DNA of 6,152 nt from Ruminococcus sp. (GTDB taxonomy: Bacteria > Bacillota > Clostridia > Oscillospirales > Ruminococcaceae), in contig DMBA01000065.1 in NCBI GenBank assembly GCA_003446315.1, positions 1 to 6,152 on the forward strand, in the 5' to 3' direction. This document shows positions 1-5,507 of the stretch, piece by piece; position 1 is the stretch's first letter; every line of letters starts with the position of its first letter. A program made the translations under genes and the position numbers. Below the pieces are notes generated by a model. It did no database searches. It saw only the letters and a list, made by a program, of their open reading frames with translations, and was not told the origin of the DNA.

Positions 1-6
1 CGGAGT

Positions 7-91
7 CCAGAGGCAGAGCCTCTGGTCGCCCACGTTTGCCGCAGGCAAACTGAGCAGTTTCGCTTTGCGAAACGTGCTCACCGCAGTGAGC
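7..91. repeat. cluster of four consecutive perfect palindromes (REP-like)
   Basis: Four short hairpins follow one another: 7-14 with 18-25 (8 bp, loop of 3), 34-40 with 44-50 (7 bp, loop of 3), 57-63 with 67-73 (7 bp, loop of 3), and 76-81 with 86-91 (6 bp, loop of 4). The third can be lengthened by an outer arm, TGAGCA at 51-56 with TGCTCA at 75-80, giving a 13 bp stem with one bulged base at 74. That arm uses bases also needed by the fourth hairpin, so the two folds exclude each other. No T-run follows on either strand, so this does not look like a terminator. The layout resembles intergenic palindromic repeat clusters (REP/BIME-like), but family membership is inference. The element may continue past the left edge of the window. 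Confidence 0.6.
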
Positions 92-129
92 GAAATCCCC
101 CAGCGTTCAAAAAGGGGAAGATTGGGACT

Positions 130-162
130 TGGGGAAAGTACACCGTAGGGCTGCTTTCCCCA
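130..162. repeat. 9 bp inverted repeat with 15-base loop
   Basis: TGGGGAAAG at 130-138 pairs perfectly with CTTTCCCCA at 154-162. A second GGGGAA at 114-119 could compete for the same CTTTCCCC arm. It is not directly followed by a T-run on either strand. On the minus strand a loosely T-rich stretch lies about 15-25 bases beyond the stem, so a weak role in ending the transcript of the gene at 342-1913 cannot be excluded. Otherwise it looks like a continuation of the palindrome-rich noncoding DNA to its left. Confidence 0.4.
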
Positions 163-189
163 TTCTAAATAGCATCGCAAAGTGATTCT

Positions 190-336
190 TTATTTTTTTA
201 ACCATTCATAGTCACACTTTTTGTAAGAGAATCCACCCAAATCTTTATTAGCCCTTTCTATTTTTACCACAAAATGGGATTCTGAAGGGATAGATCCATT
301 AAGCGGGAGTTTGATTATAAATCCGTCGCAGACACT
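190..336 (-). other. protein-like open stretch without a start codon; possible gene remnant
   Basis: On the minus strand, 48 codons run open between a TAA at 337-339 and a TAA at 190-192. There is no ATG in frame and no ribosome binding site. The translation looks like real protein: it begins SVCDGFIIKLPLNG, continues VVKIERANKDLGGF and ends CDYEWLKK, with balanced composition. It lies just beyond the stop of the surface-protein gene but in a different frame, so it is not a simple readthrough extension. It could be the 3' end of a decayed gene, or chance in AT-rich DNA. No family was recognised. With the palindromes on its left, it accounts for the gene-free stretch 1-341. Confidence 0.2.
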
Positions 337-341
337 TTATT

Positions 342-1913
342 CTACGATTCTTTCCGGCTGCCGCGGACGGAAGCGGTCATAAGCGCACCGCCGGCGATCA
401 GGAGCAGACACATTGCAGCAAGCGCATTGTTTTTGCGTCCGGCAGTACCGGTTTGCGGCAAATCATGATGTTCTGCCGCAGTCGTTGTAATGGTCGTGGT
501 CGTGATTGCAGGTGTTGTGATATTGGTTACGGTTGTCGTAACGGCAGTCGCGGTAATGGTTGTCGTTGTGATTTCAGTTGTAGTAGTCGCCGCGGTGGTG
601 GTAGTCGTGGTTGTGTTTGCGGTAGTGGTTGTGGTAGTAGTTGTGGTTTCGGTAAACGGAGCATCGCCGAGCGATTCAAACTTGCAGTAATTCATCGCAT
701 ATGCCTCTGCCGTAGAACCGGAATAGCCGCAGATCACGCCGTCAAACCGCCATTCCAGCGTCAGTTCTTCCATAGTCTGCCCGACAAATCTGGAATTGAT
801 GGCAGAGCCGTGCCCGACATACACATATTCCGAATATGCATCCGGATCATCCGTATCGCAGGCATCGGCGATCCGGCAGGCGGGATTCAGAATGGTTATT
901 TTCTGCAATCCGGCGCAATTGGAAAACGCCCCGTCCTGAATCCGGCTGACCTGTTCCGGAATCACGATCTGTTCAAGCTGCGCACAATCCCGAAACGCAT
1001 CATAACCGATCTCCGTGATACTCTCCGGCAGCACGGCTTCTTTGAGCATCGCATATTGCGAAAAAGCCGAATCGGGCACATTGGAAATGCCGTCCGAAAG
1101 GATCACCTGCTTCACGGTTCTGATATTCTGTTTTTTCCATTCCGCCGTGATCGCACCGGTACCGGTGACCGTCAAAACCTCTGTGTCGGGATCAAACAGA
1201 TATTCCGCCTGTTCGCCGCAGCTTCCGGCAATCGGGTCAGGAACAGAACCGATGACCCTAAATGCATAATGGCATTTAGCGGCATATTTCTGTGCTGTTG
1301 AATCCTCTGCGCCGAAAATGGTACCGCCAAACCGATAGGACTCCCAAACGATCTCGCCGGTATCCTCATCCATATCGCTGAAATAGGAATTGCAGATGGT
1401 ACCTTCCCCCTGTGCAATGCTGCAAGCGGGATTGGTGATGGTAATTTTCGAAAGATTTTCACAGCAGAAGAAAGCGGAAGGATTGATTTTCTCCACAGAT
1501 TCGGGCAAAACGATCTCCTCAGCACCGATCCGGCTAAAAGCATGCATCCCGATCTCTCTGACGGTATCGGAGAGCTGCACCGTTTGAACGGAAGAACAGT
1601 GGATAAACGCAAAATCGGAAACATTCGCAACGCCGTCCGCGATCACAACCGACCGGATCGCATCTTTATGATCTGCCCATGGCGTTTCATATCTATACTT
1701 CTGATAGGAATATGAGAATGCCGGCATGATACCGGAACCGGCGACTGTCAAAACGCCGTTGCTGTCGAGCGACCACTGCATCGAATCGGTGACGCTGCCG
1801 GAAGCGATGGTTTCATCAGCAAAGGCAGTCAGCGAAGCCGGCAATGCAGCGGCACCGGCACCGAGCATCAAAATCGCAGCAGACAGCAATGCAGGCAAGC
1901 GGTTTCTTTTCAT
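342..1913 (-). CDS. sortase-anchored BspA-like leucine-rich-repeat surface protein (LPQTG)
   Basis: This 523-residue protein is exported and attached to the cell wall. Residues 1-32 form a signal peptide: a basic start (MKRNR), a hydrophobic core, and a likely cut after AFA before DE. Residues about 40-416 contain two homologous modules of LRR_5/BspA type. Both carry SAF/HAF/DAF repeat units, an NPAC motif (161-164 and 343-346) and a closing segment of the STA-x-x-YA type. Residues 421-479 are a threonine-rich linker. LPQTG (485-489) is followed by a membrane segment (about 496-514) and a basic tail, the classical sortase signal. The family is known for adhesion and other surface interactions; the ligand here is unknown. 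The start is M at 1911-1913 because an AAAGGA site lies 8 bases upstream; the in-frame ATGs further up, the longest reaching 1937, overlap or precede that site. It is a single-gene unit with its own promoter. No clear terminator follows. Confidence 0.9.
   Translation of the reverse strand: MKRNRLPALLSAAILMLGAGAAALPASLTAFADETIASGSVTDSMQWSLDSNGVLTVAGSGIMPAFSYSYQKYRYETPWADHKDAIRSVVIADGVANVSDFAFIHCSSVQTVQLSDTVREIGMHAFSRIGAEEIVLPESVEKINPSAFFCCENLSKITITNPACSIAQGEGTICNSYFSDMDEDTGEIVWESYRFGGTIFGAEDSTAQKYAAKCHYAFRVIGSVPDPIAGSCGEQAEYLFDPDTEVLTVTGTGAITAEWKKQNIRTVKQVILSDGISNVPDSAFSQYAMLKEAVLPESITEIGYDAFRDCAQLEQIVIPEQVSRIQDGAFSNCAGLQKITILNPACRIADACDTDDPDAYSEYVYVGHGSAINSRFVGQTMEELTLEWRFDGVICGYSGSTAEAYAMNYCKFESLGDAPFTETTTTTTTTTANTTTTTTTAATTTTEITTTTITATAVTTTVTNITTPAITTTTITTTAAEHHDLPQTGTAGRKNNALAAMCLLLIAGGALMTASVRGSRKES
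477..653 (-). repeat. threonine-rich linker-coding low-complexity tract
   Basis: This tract encodes residues 421-479 of the surface protein, almost all Thr with scattered Ala, Ile, Val, Asn and Glu. Thr codons are mixed (ACA, ACC, ACG, ACT), so the DNA is not a perfect microsatellite, but it is repetitive enough to vary in length between strains. Such linkers usually span the cell wall, keep the folded part away from it, and are often glycosylated. Glycosylation here is inference. Confidence 0.8.
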
Positions 1914-1921
1914 ATGCATCA

Positions 1922-1927
1922 TCCTTT
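1922..1927 (-). promoter_or_regulatory. ribosome binding site fixing the start at 1913
   Basis: The minus strand reads AAAGGA here, 8 bases before the ATG at 1911-1913. Two nearby in-frame ATGs partly overlap it or sit directly against it, and the ATG ending at 1937 lies upstream of it. The shorter start, giving a protein that begins MKRNR and a normal signal peptide, is therefore preferred. Confidence 0.8.
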
Positions 1928-1978
1928 CCGTATCCAATCAATTGCATGATTTCCGGCAACACACACCGGATTATGCTT

Positions 1979-2007
1979 ATTATAACATACGGCATTCCGC
2001 GCCGCAA
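1979..2007 (-). promoter_or_regulatory. promoter of the LPQTG surface-protein gene
   Basis: On the minus strand the -35 box is TTGCGG (2002-2007), followed by a 17-base spacer and a perfect TATAAT -10 box (1979-1984) preceded by TGT, an extended -10. Transcription should start near 1972, leaving a leader of about 58 bases. A small hairpin sits near the transcript 5' end: TCCGG at 1952-1956 pairs with CCGGA at 1966-1970. No operator was recognised. Confidence 0.7.
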
Positions 2008-2070
2008 GAGCAAACAATAATTTTGTATAAAGTGCTGACAAATAATGAGCGTGATTATGCAGATTGACGG

Positions 2071-2109
2071 AGAAAACAAGAAGCGCTGCCCCAAAAAGCG
2101 AGGCAGCGC
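2071..2109 (-). terminator. terminator of the four-gene operon
   Basis: Plus-strand arms 2083-2092 and 2100-2109 form a 10 bp stem with one G-U or mismatched pair and a 7-base loop. Read on the minus strand, it starts 8 bases after the stop of the gene ending at 2118 and runs into T-rich sequence (TTCTTGTTTTCTCC). This is an intrinsic terminator with a somewhat interrupted T-tract. It also separates the operon from the promoter of the next gene on the same strand. Confidence 0.8.
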
Positions 2110-2117
2110 GACGGATA

Positions 2118-2891
2118 TTAAGATGAATGTTTTTCGCAATATTGCGTACAGAGTTTATCGGTACAGTTTGCGCATTTGAGTGCAGCGTTCGAATTCTCCC
2201 AGAATCGTTCCGGATACATCATAATGCAGAGTTCCCAGATGAGCCAATCCGCAAACGCCATCAGCACGAGAGAAACGGAATAGAACCCGCCGATCATCAG
2301 CATCGGAGAAAACATCATCAGATGATCCCAGTTAAAAATACGGCAGGTGGTGCAGCATTTCGCCTTGACGATCAGCCGGAACGGGCACCAGACGACCACA
2401 CAGATCAGATCGCAGACATAAAAGACCATCGTAATCATAAACAGCCAGATATTATCAATGACCCCGCAATAGCGCAAAACGGAAACGATCCCGACAATGA
2501 CCGCCCAGATGGCAAAAACCTGATAGGCAGCTTTTGTGGTATCAATGATATGTCTGCGCAGCGCCTGATAATTGAGATTTTCTTTGATGGGCTGGAAGGA
2601 AAACCGGAAATGTTTTTGCGAGCCGAGTGCAATGACGAGATGCTTTTTGACAGGGATCAACTGCCACAGCATGTCCAGCATCCAGGAGCCCCAGAGCAGA
2701 TGCAGCGGAGAAAACCGCCGAAAGAAGTTCCAGTCTTTGAGGATCTCCGTTTCTTCCGGTTTCAGGATCACGAGCACGATGCACGCCGCAAGAATGACGC
2801 ATCGCAGAACGAGCTGCCCGATATATGTTTTTCTGGTTTTCGAAATGACCCGTTTCGGGGTGCCGTGATCCGGCAAAGACGCTGCATTCAT
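2118..2891 (-). CDS. cysteine-rich integral membrane protein of unknown function
   Basis: The product has 257 residues. Likely membrane segments lie at about 24-43, 121-140, 147-169 and 191-218, with a weaker one near 63-79. Two cysteine groups stand out: CCTTC at 179-183, right after the third strong segment, and a C-terminal set at 240, 243, 248 and 252 (CANC, then CTQYC). This spacing suggests metal or cluster binding, or disulfides, but no named domain was recognised. The start at 2889-2891 has GGAG about 6-7 bases upstream; the longer frame to 2936 would run back into the preceding gene and has no such support. The gene begins 19 bases after the stop of the dehydratase-like gene and is the last of the operon, with a terminator directly behind it. 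It may be a membrane partner of the iron-sulfur protein (inference). Confidence 0.8.
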   Translation of the reverse strand: MNAASLPDHGTPKRVISKTRKTYIGQLVLRCVILAACIVLVILKPEETEILKDWNFFRRFSPLHLLWGSWMLDMLWQLIPVKKHLVIALGSQKHFRFSFQPIKENLNYQALRRHIIDTTKAAYQVFAIWAVIVGIVSVLRYCGVIDNIWLFMITMVFYVCDLICVVVWCPFRLIVKAKCCTTCRIFNWDHLMMFSPMLMIGGFYSVSLVLMAFADWLIWELCIMMYPERFWENSNAALKCANCTDKLCTQYCEKHSS

Positions 2892-2910
2892 AATAAACTC
2901 CGTATATTTG

Positions 2911-4137
2911 TTATACCGGTTTCTTTGCGTTTGCAAGCATCAGCTTGACGCGGTTTTCCTGATTGACCCTTGTTGCACCGGGGTCATAGTCAATTGCAGT
3001 GATATTGGCTTCCGGATAGGCATTTTTGATGACGCGCATCATGCCTTTTGCAACGATATGATTCGGCAGACAGCCAAACGGCTGCGTGCAGATGATATTT
3101 TCCGTACCGGATTCGACCAGCGCAGCCATTTCCGCGGTAATGAGCCAGCCCTCACCCATGCTCACGCCCTGATTGATATAGCGGTCAGCACATTTGCGGA
3201 GATGTTCAAAGTCATGCGGCGGATCGAACACGCCGTGTTTTTTGACAGCGCGGATCTGCTGCTTCTGCATTGCATAGATGGCTTTATATCCCAGCCCGTT
3301 ATAGAGCACGCTCTTGTCGATGAAATGATAGAGTTTTCCGTCCACTGCGGTGCTGACAGCACAATACATGACAAATTCGAGCAAAGAAGGGATCACCGGC
3401 TCGCAGCCTTCGGAGAGCAGATAGTCTTCCAGATGGTTATTTGCAAGCGGGGAATATTTGACATAGATCTCACCGACGATACCGACGCGGATCTTATTGC
3501 GAGCCGTCCGCGGGATGGCAGCAAAATCATCGAGAATTCGTTTATAGAGCGTATTGGTATGCAAGAATGCTTTTGTCTGGAAGGCTTTTGCGAGGCGTTT
3601 CTCCCATGTATGCAGCACTTTATCGGTCATGCCTTTTCTCAGCTCATAGGGTCTGCACTGATTGGCAACAAGCATCAGCAGATCGCCGTAGAGCACGGCA
3701 TAGAGAAATTTGAGGAAGATGGCAGGTGTCATCTGCCAACCGGATTTGGGGTCTTTTTCCAGACCGGAGAAATTCAGAGAAATGACAGGCACCTGCGGGA
3801 ACTGTTCTTTCAGCGCTTTCCGCAGCAAATGGATATAATTGGAAGCACGGCATCCGCCGCCGGTCTGTGTAATGAGCAGAGCCGTATGATCCGGGTCATA
3901 TCTGCCGGATTTCAATGCTTCCATAAACTGTCCGATGACGAGCAGCGCCGGATAGCAGGTATCGTTATGCACATTTTTCAACCCTTCATCCACAACAGCG
4001 CGGCTTGCAGTCCGCAGCAGCTCACAATGATAACCATAGGGGCGGAGAATATTGATTAAAAGCTGAAAATGCACCGGAAGCATATCCGGCACAAGGATCT
4101 TATGGGTTTTCTTCATTTCTGGGGTGAATCTTGCCAT
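2911..4137 (-). CDS. stand-alone 2-hydroxyacyl-CoA dehydratase-like iron-sulfur protein (COG3581 type)
   Basis: The 408-residue product matches the C-terminal part of the large (about 1400-residue) CoA-substrate-specific activase/dehydratase-related proteins of anaerobic Firmicutes. Recognisable motifs in order are NDTCYPA (58-64), QTGGGCRASNY (91-101), NQCRPYE (159-165), GEIYVKYSPLANNHLE (222-237), MGEGW (327-331), CTQPFGCLPNH (350-360) and IDYDPGATRVNQENR (382-396). Cys61, Cys96 and Cys355 are candidate cluster ligands by analogy with this superfamily. The ATPase (BadF/BadG/HgdC) activase domains of the large proteins are absent, and no activase gene lies in the window. AAAGGA sits 8 bases before the ATG at 4135-4137. 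The gene is third in the operon, 36 bases after the preceding stop. Relatives belong to a superfamily that couples ATP to low-potential electron transfer. The substrate is unknown, and database names such as 2-hydroxyglutaryl-CoA dehydratase should not be taken literally. Confidence 0.85.
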   Translation of the reverse strand: MARFTPEMKKTHKILVPDMLPVHFQLLINILRPYGYHCELLRTASRAVVDEGLKNVHNDTCYPALLVIGQFMEALKSGRYDPDHTALLITQTGGGCRASNYIHLLRKALKEQFPQVPVISLNFSGLEKDPKSGWQMTPAIFLKFLYAVLYGDLLMLVANQCRPYELRKGMTDKVLHTWEKRLAKAFQTKAFLHTNTLYKRILDDFAAIPRTARNKIRVGIVGEIYVKYSPLANNHLEDYLLSEGCEPVIPSLLEFVMYCAVSTAVDGKLYHFIDKSVLYNGLGYKAIYAMQKQQIRAVKKHGVFDPPHDFEHLRKCADRYINQGVSMGEGWLITAEMAALVESGTENIICTQPFGCLPNHIVAKGMMRVIKNAYPEANITAIDYDPGATRVNQENRVKLMLANAKKPV

Positions 4138-4173
4138 TCTTCATTTCCTTTCGGGAATCATTCGGTGCTGAGA

Positions 4174-4704
4174 TCAGAACCGGATCTTATAGGGAAAACC
4201 GATTGCTTCCACATGTTCCGGCATCACAGTCTGCACCGGAAAGGGTTTTTGCACCAGTTTCCCGTCTTTTGCACGCACCAGCGCACAAAGTGCCCCGATC
4301 TCGATGTGTTCCTGCCGGCAAAAATCGGAAAAACTGGTACAGAACGCATCAAAGAGGTCACTTTTCTTTTTCAGCAGGGAGACTGTTTCTGCCCATTGCG
4401 CAGTCCAGAAGCTCTGTTTGCGTTCCCGTTTCAGGATGGGCACATCAAAATGGGCTTCCTCGATCCGGCAAAAGCCGCTGACGATCTTCTGACCGTCTTC
4501 CTGCTCAAATTTGCCGGACTGCGCGTCCAGCTTTGCATAACTTTTCATGACATCCACATAAGTGCGGGCGATTTCCCTTCCTTGTTGAAAGTGGATGCTT
4601 TGCAGATCAATTTGTTTTGCTGCATGCAGATCTGCTTCCAGCCGCAGGGCATCGGCAAGGCTGCCGGAATCAGACTGCGGAGCCTTTGCATATTGATGAT
4701 CCAT
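4174..4704 (-). CDS. conserved hypothetical protein, paralogue of the gene just upstream
   Basis: The product has 176 residues, is soluble, and has no signal peptide or membrane segment. It aligns over nearly its whole length with the product of 4723-5217. Shared landmarks are an N-terminal helical part (IARTYVDVMKSYAKLDAQSG here), GFC at 77-79, the E-x-x-F-x-x-P-x-x-K-x-ERK pattern at about 82-96, a KDG turn near 146-148, and the terminal GFPYKIRF. It has 11-12 extra N-terminal residues and four cysteines (79, 122, 129, 140). The start ATG at 4702-4704 is preceded by AAAGGGG about 9 bases upstream. The gene lies 18 bases downstream of its paralogue and 36 bases upstream of the dehydratase-like gene. 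The function is not recognised. The tight linkage suggests the pair serves the iron-sulfur protein as subunits or maturation factors, which is inference. Confidence 0.8.
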   Translation of the reverse strand: MDHQYAKAPQSDSGSLADALRLEADLHAAKQIDLQSIHFQQGREIARTYVDVMKSYAKLDAQSGKFEQEDGQKIVSGFCRIEEAHFDVPILKRERKQSFWTAQWAETVSLLKKKSDLFDAFCTSFSDFCRQEHIEIGALCALVRAKDGKLVQKPFPVQTVMPEHVEAIGFPYKIRF

Positions 4705-4722
4705 TGATAACCGCCCCTTTCG

Positions 4723-5217
4723 TTAGAATTCGATCTGATACGGAAATCCGAACGCCTGGATCTTATCTTTTTTCGGATTTCGGAGCGTAAGCGGAAACGC
4801 ATGATAATACAGCGTGCCGTCTTTTCCAAGGATCTGCGCCTGAAAGGGAAAATACATAATATCTTCCTCTAAGCAGAGCTGCCGGAACGCAGAGAGGAAC
4901 ACCTCAAATAATTCATGATCCGGAGTCAGCGAATAGATCTCCTGTTTTTTCCCCGTGACAAACCTGCGTTTGCGTTCCATTTTCACAAGCGGCAATTCAA
5001 AATCCTTTTCATTGATGGGGCAAAACCCGCGGATCAGCGCATGTCCTTCCACCCGTTCATAATCGCCGTTGCGGGCAGCGATCCGCGCTTCTTCCTCGAT
5101 CATATCAATATATTTTGCCGCAATATTCTTTGCCTGATGATAGCGCCGGCTGCGGAAATCGGTTTCCATATCGCCGTGAATGCGCACTTCTGCCTTTAAC
5201 TGGTCTATGAATCTCAT
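4723..5217 (-). CDS. conserved hypothetical protein, first gene of the operon and paralogue of the next
   Basis: The product has 164 residues and is predicted cytoplasmic, with a charged, helix-rich N-terminal half. Landmarks shared with its neighbour are AAKYIDMIEEEARIAARNGD (33-52), GFC (64-66), FELPLVKMERKRRF (73-86), KDG (132-134) and the terminal GFPYQIEF. Cys66 in GFC is the only cysteine aligned in both proteins as part of a motif; Cys115 also has a counterpart in the neighbour. The start is ATG at 5215-5217, because AAGGA (5226-5230) lies 8 bases upstream; the in-frame ATG at 5224-5226 overlaps that site and cannot use it. The gene is preceded by a leader of about 75 bases and a strong promoter. 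I do not recognise the family. Tandem duplication followed by divergence is evident, and both copies are intact. Confidence 0.8.
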   Translation of the reverse strand: MRFIDQLKAEVRIHGDMETDFRSRRYHQAKNIAAKYIDMIEEEARIAARNGDYERVEGHALIRGFCPINEKDFELPLVKMERKRRFVTGKKQEIYSLTPDHELFEVFLSAFRQLCLEEDIMYFPFQAQILGKDGTLYYHAFPLTLRNPKKDKIQAFGFPYQIEF

Positions 5218-5225
5218 GCAGATCA

Positions 5226-5230
5226 TCCTT
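5226..5230 (-). promoter_or_regulatory. ribosome binding site fixing the start at 5217
   Basis: The minus strand reads AAGGA at this point, 8 bases from the ATG at 5215-5217. Its last base is the first base of another in-frame ATG, so the longer start (5226) would have no spacing. Both this gene and the surface-protein gene have AAAGGATGAT followed by the real start a few bases later. Confidence 0.75.
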
Positions 5231-5267
5231 TTTGTTTTGGTTGACTTTCTTTTATTCTTTCTATGAA

Positions 5268-5290
5268 GCGCTTTTCAAAGTTAAAAGCGC
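5268..5290 (-). promoter_or_regulatory. 5'-end leader hairpin of the operon transcript
   Basis: GCGCTTTT at 5268-5275 and AAAAGCGC at 5283-5290 form a perfect 8 bp stem with a 7-base loop. The predicted transcription start is near 5293, so the hairpin would sit almost at the 5' end of the mRNA, about 50 bases before the first start codon. No T-run follows it on the minus strand, so it is not an attenuator by itself. A role in mRNA stability or as a protein-binding site is inference. Confidence 0.5.
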
Positions 5291-5299
5291 CTTATTTTT

Positions 5300-5328
5300 A
5301 TTATAACACAAATTTGCCTGACTGTCTA
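5300..5328 (-). promoter_or_regulatory. promoter of the four-gene operon
   Basis: On the minus strand the -35 box is TAGACA (5323-5328), then 17 bases, then a perfect TATAAT -10 box (5300-5305) preceded by TGT (extended -10). This is a strong vegetative sigma-A type promoter. All four genes downstream are spaced 18-36 bases apart, with no other convincing promoter between them. Confidence 0.75.
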
Positions 5329-5449
5329 CCCCTTTTTTGCCTGTGGAAGCGGCGAATCAGGGATTTTAACAAAAATGGATCGGTGAAGCGGTGATTGAGA
5401 TTGGACAGCGCCTTCATGAGAAATCCGCCGCTTTATCTGCAAGCAGAGA

Positions 5450-5479
5450 TTGACAAACCAACATGCGATGTGTTATACT
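5450..5479 (+). promoter_or_regulatory. promoter of the HXXEE membrane-protein gene
   Basis: A perfect TTGACA -35 box (5450-5455) is followed 18 bases later by TATACT (5474-5479), preceded by TG one base before it (extended -10); read as TTATAC, the spacer is 17. Transcription should start near 5486, giving a short leader of about 22 bases that holds just the ribosome binding site. The promoter overlaps the first codons of the longer open frame starting at 5463, which rules that start out. Confidence 0.8.
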
Positions 5480-5495
5480 TGTTGAAAGTACAAAA

Positions 5496-5501
5496 AAGGA
5501 G
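5496..5501 (+). promoter_or_regulatory. ribosome binding site fixing the start at 5508
   Basis: AAGGAG lies 6 bases before the ATG at 5508-5510. Together with the promoter at 5450-5479, it shows that translation starts here rather than at the in-frame ATG at 5463. Confidence 0.85.
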
Positions 5502-5507
5502 AAAATC

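Noticed and set aside
1..341. CRISPR array, tRNA or riboswitch in the palindrome-rich left end
   Set aside because: There are no regularly spaced direct repeats with unique spacers, no cloverleaf or tRNA-like arms, and no conserved riboswitch core that I can recognise.
453..1301. 282-codon and 66-codon plus-strand frames over the surface-protein gene
   Set aside because: Their Cys/Gly/Arg-rich and poly-Val stretches are simply the reverse complement of the threonine linker codons.
1936..1951. AATCA/TGATT mini-hairpin in the leader of the surface-protein gene
   Set aside because: A 5 bp AT-rich stem is too weak to call a regulatory structure.
2127..2948. 273-codon plus-strand frame opposite the cysteine-rich membrane protein
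   Set aside because: It is antisense to a gene with membrane segments, a ribosome binding site and an operon position. The translation is highly polar and lacks domain character.
2908..4059. 383-codon plus-strand open frame opposite the dehydratase-like gene
   Set aside because: It is the antisense shadow of a gene with clear family motifs. It has no ribosome binding site, and its translation is rich in His, Phe, Ile and Cys with no recognisable domain.
4069..4707. 212-codon plus-strand frame opposite the second small paralogue
   Set aside because: The minus-strand gene is supported by its alignment with the neighbouring paralogue and by a ribosome binding site; the plus frame has neither.
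5347..5433. AAGCGGCG (5347-5354) and CGCCGCTT (5426-5433) as an operator or switch between the divergent promoters
   Set aside because: The arms are only 8 bp and 71 bases apart, with no relation to either promoter box; chance is a sufficient explanation.
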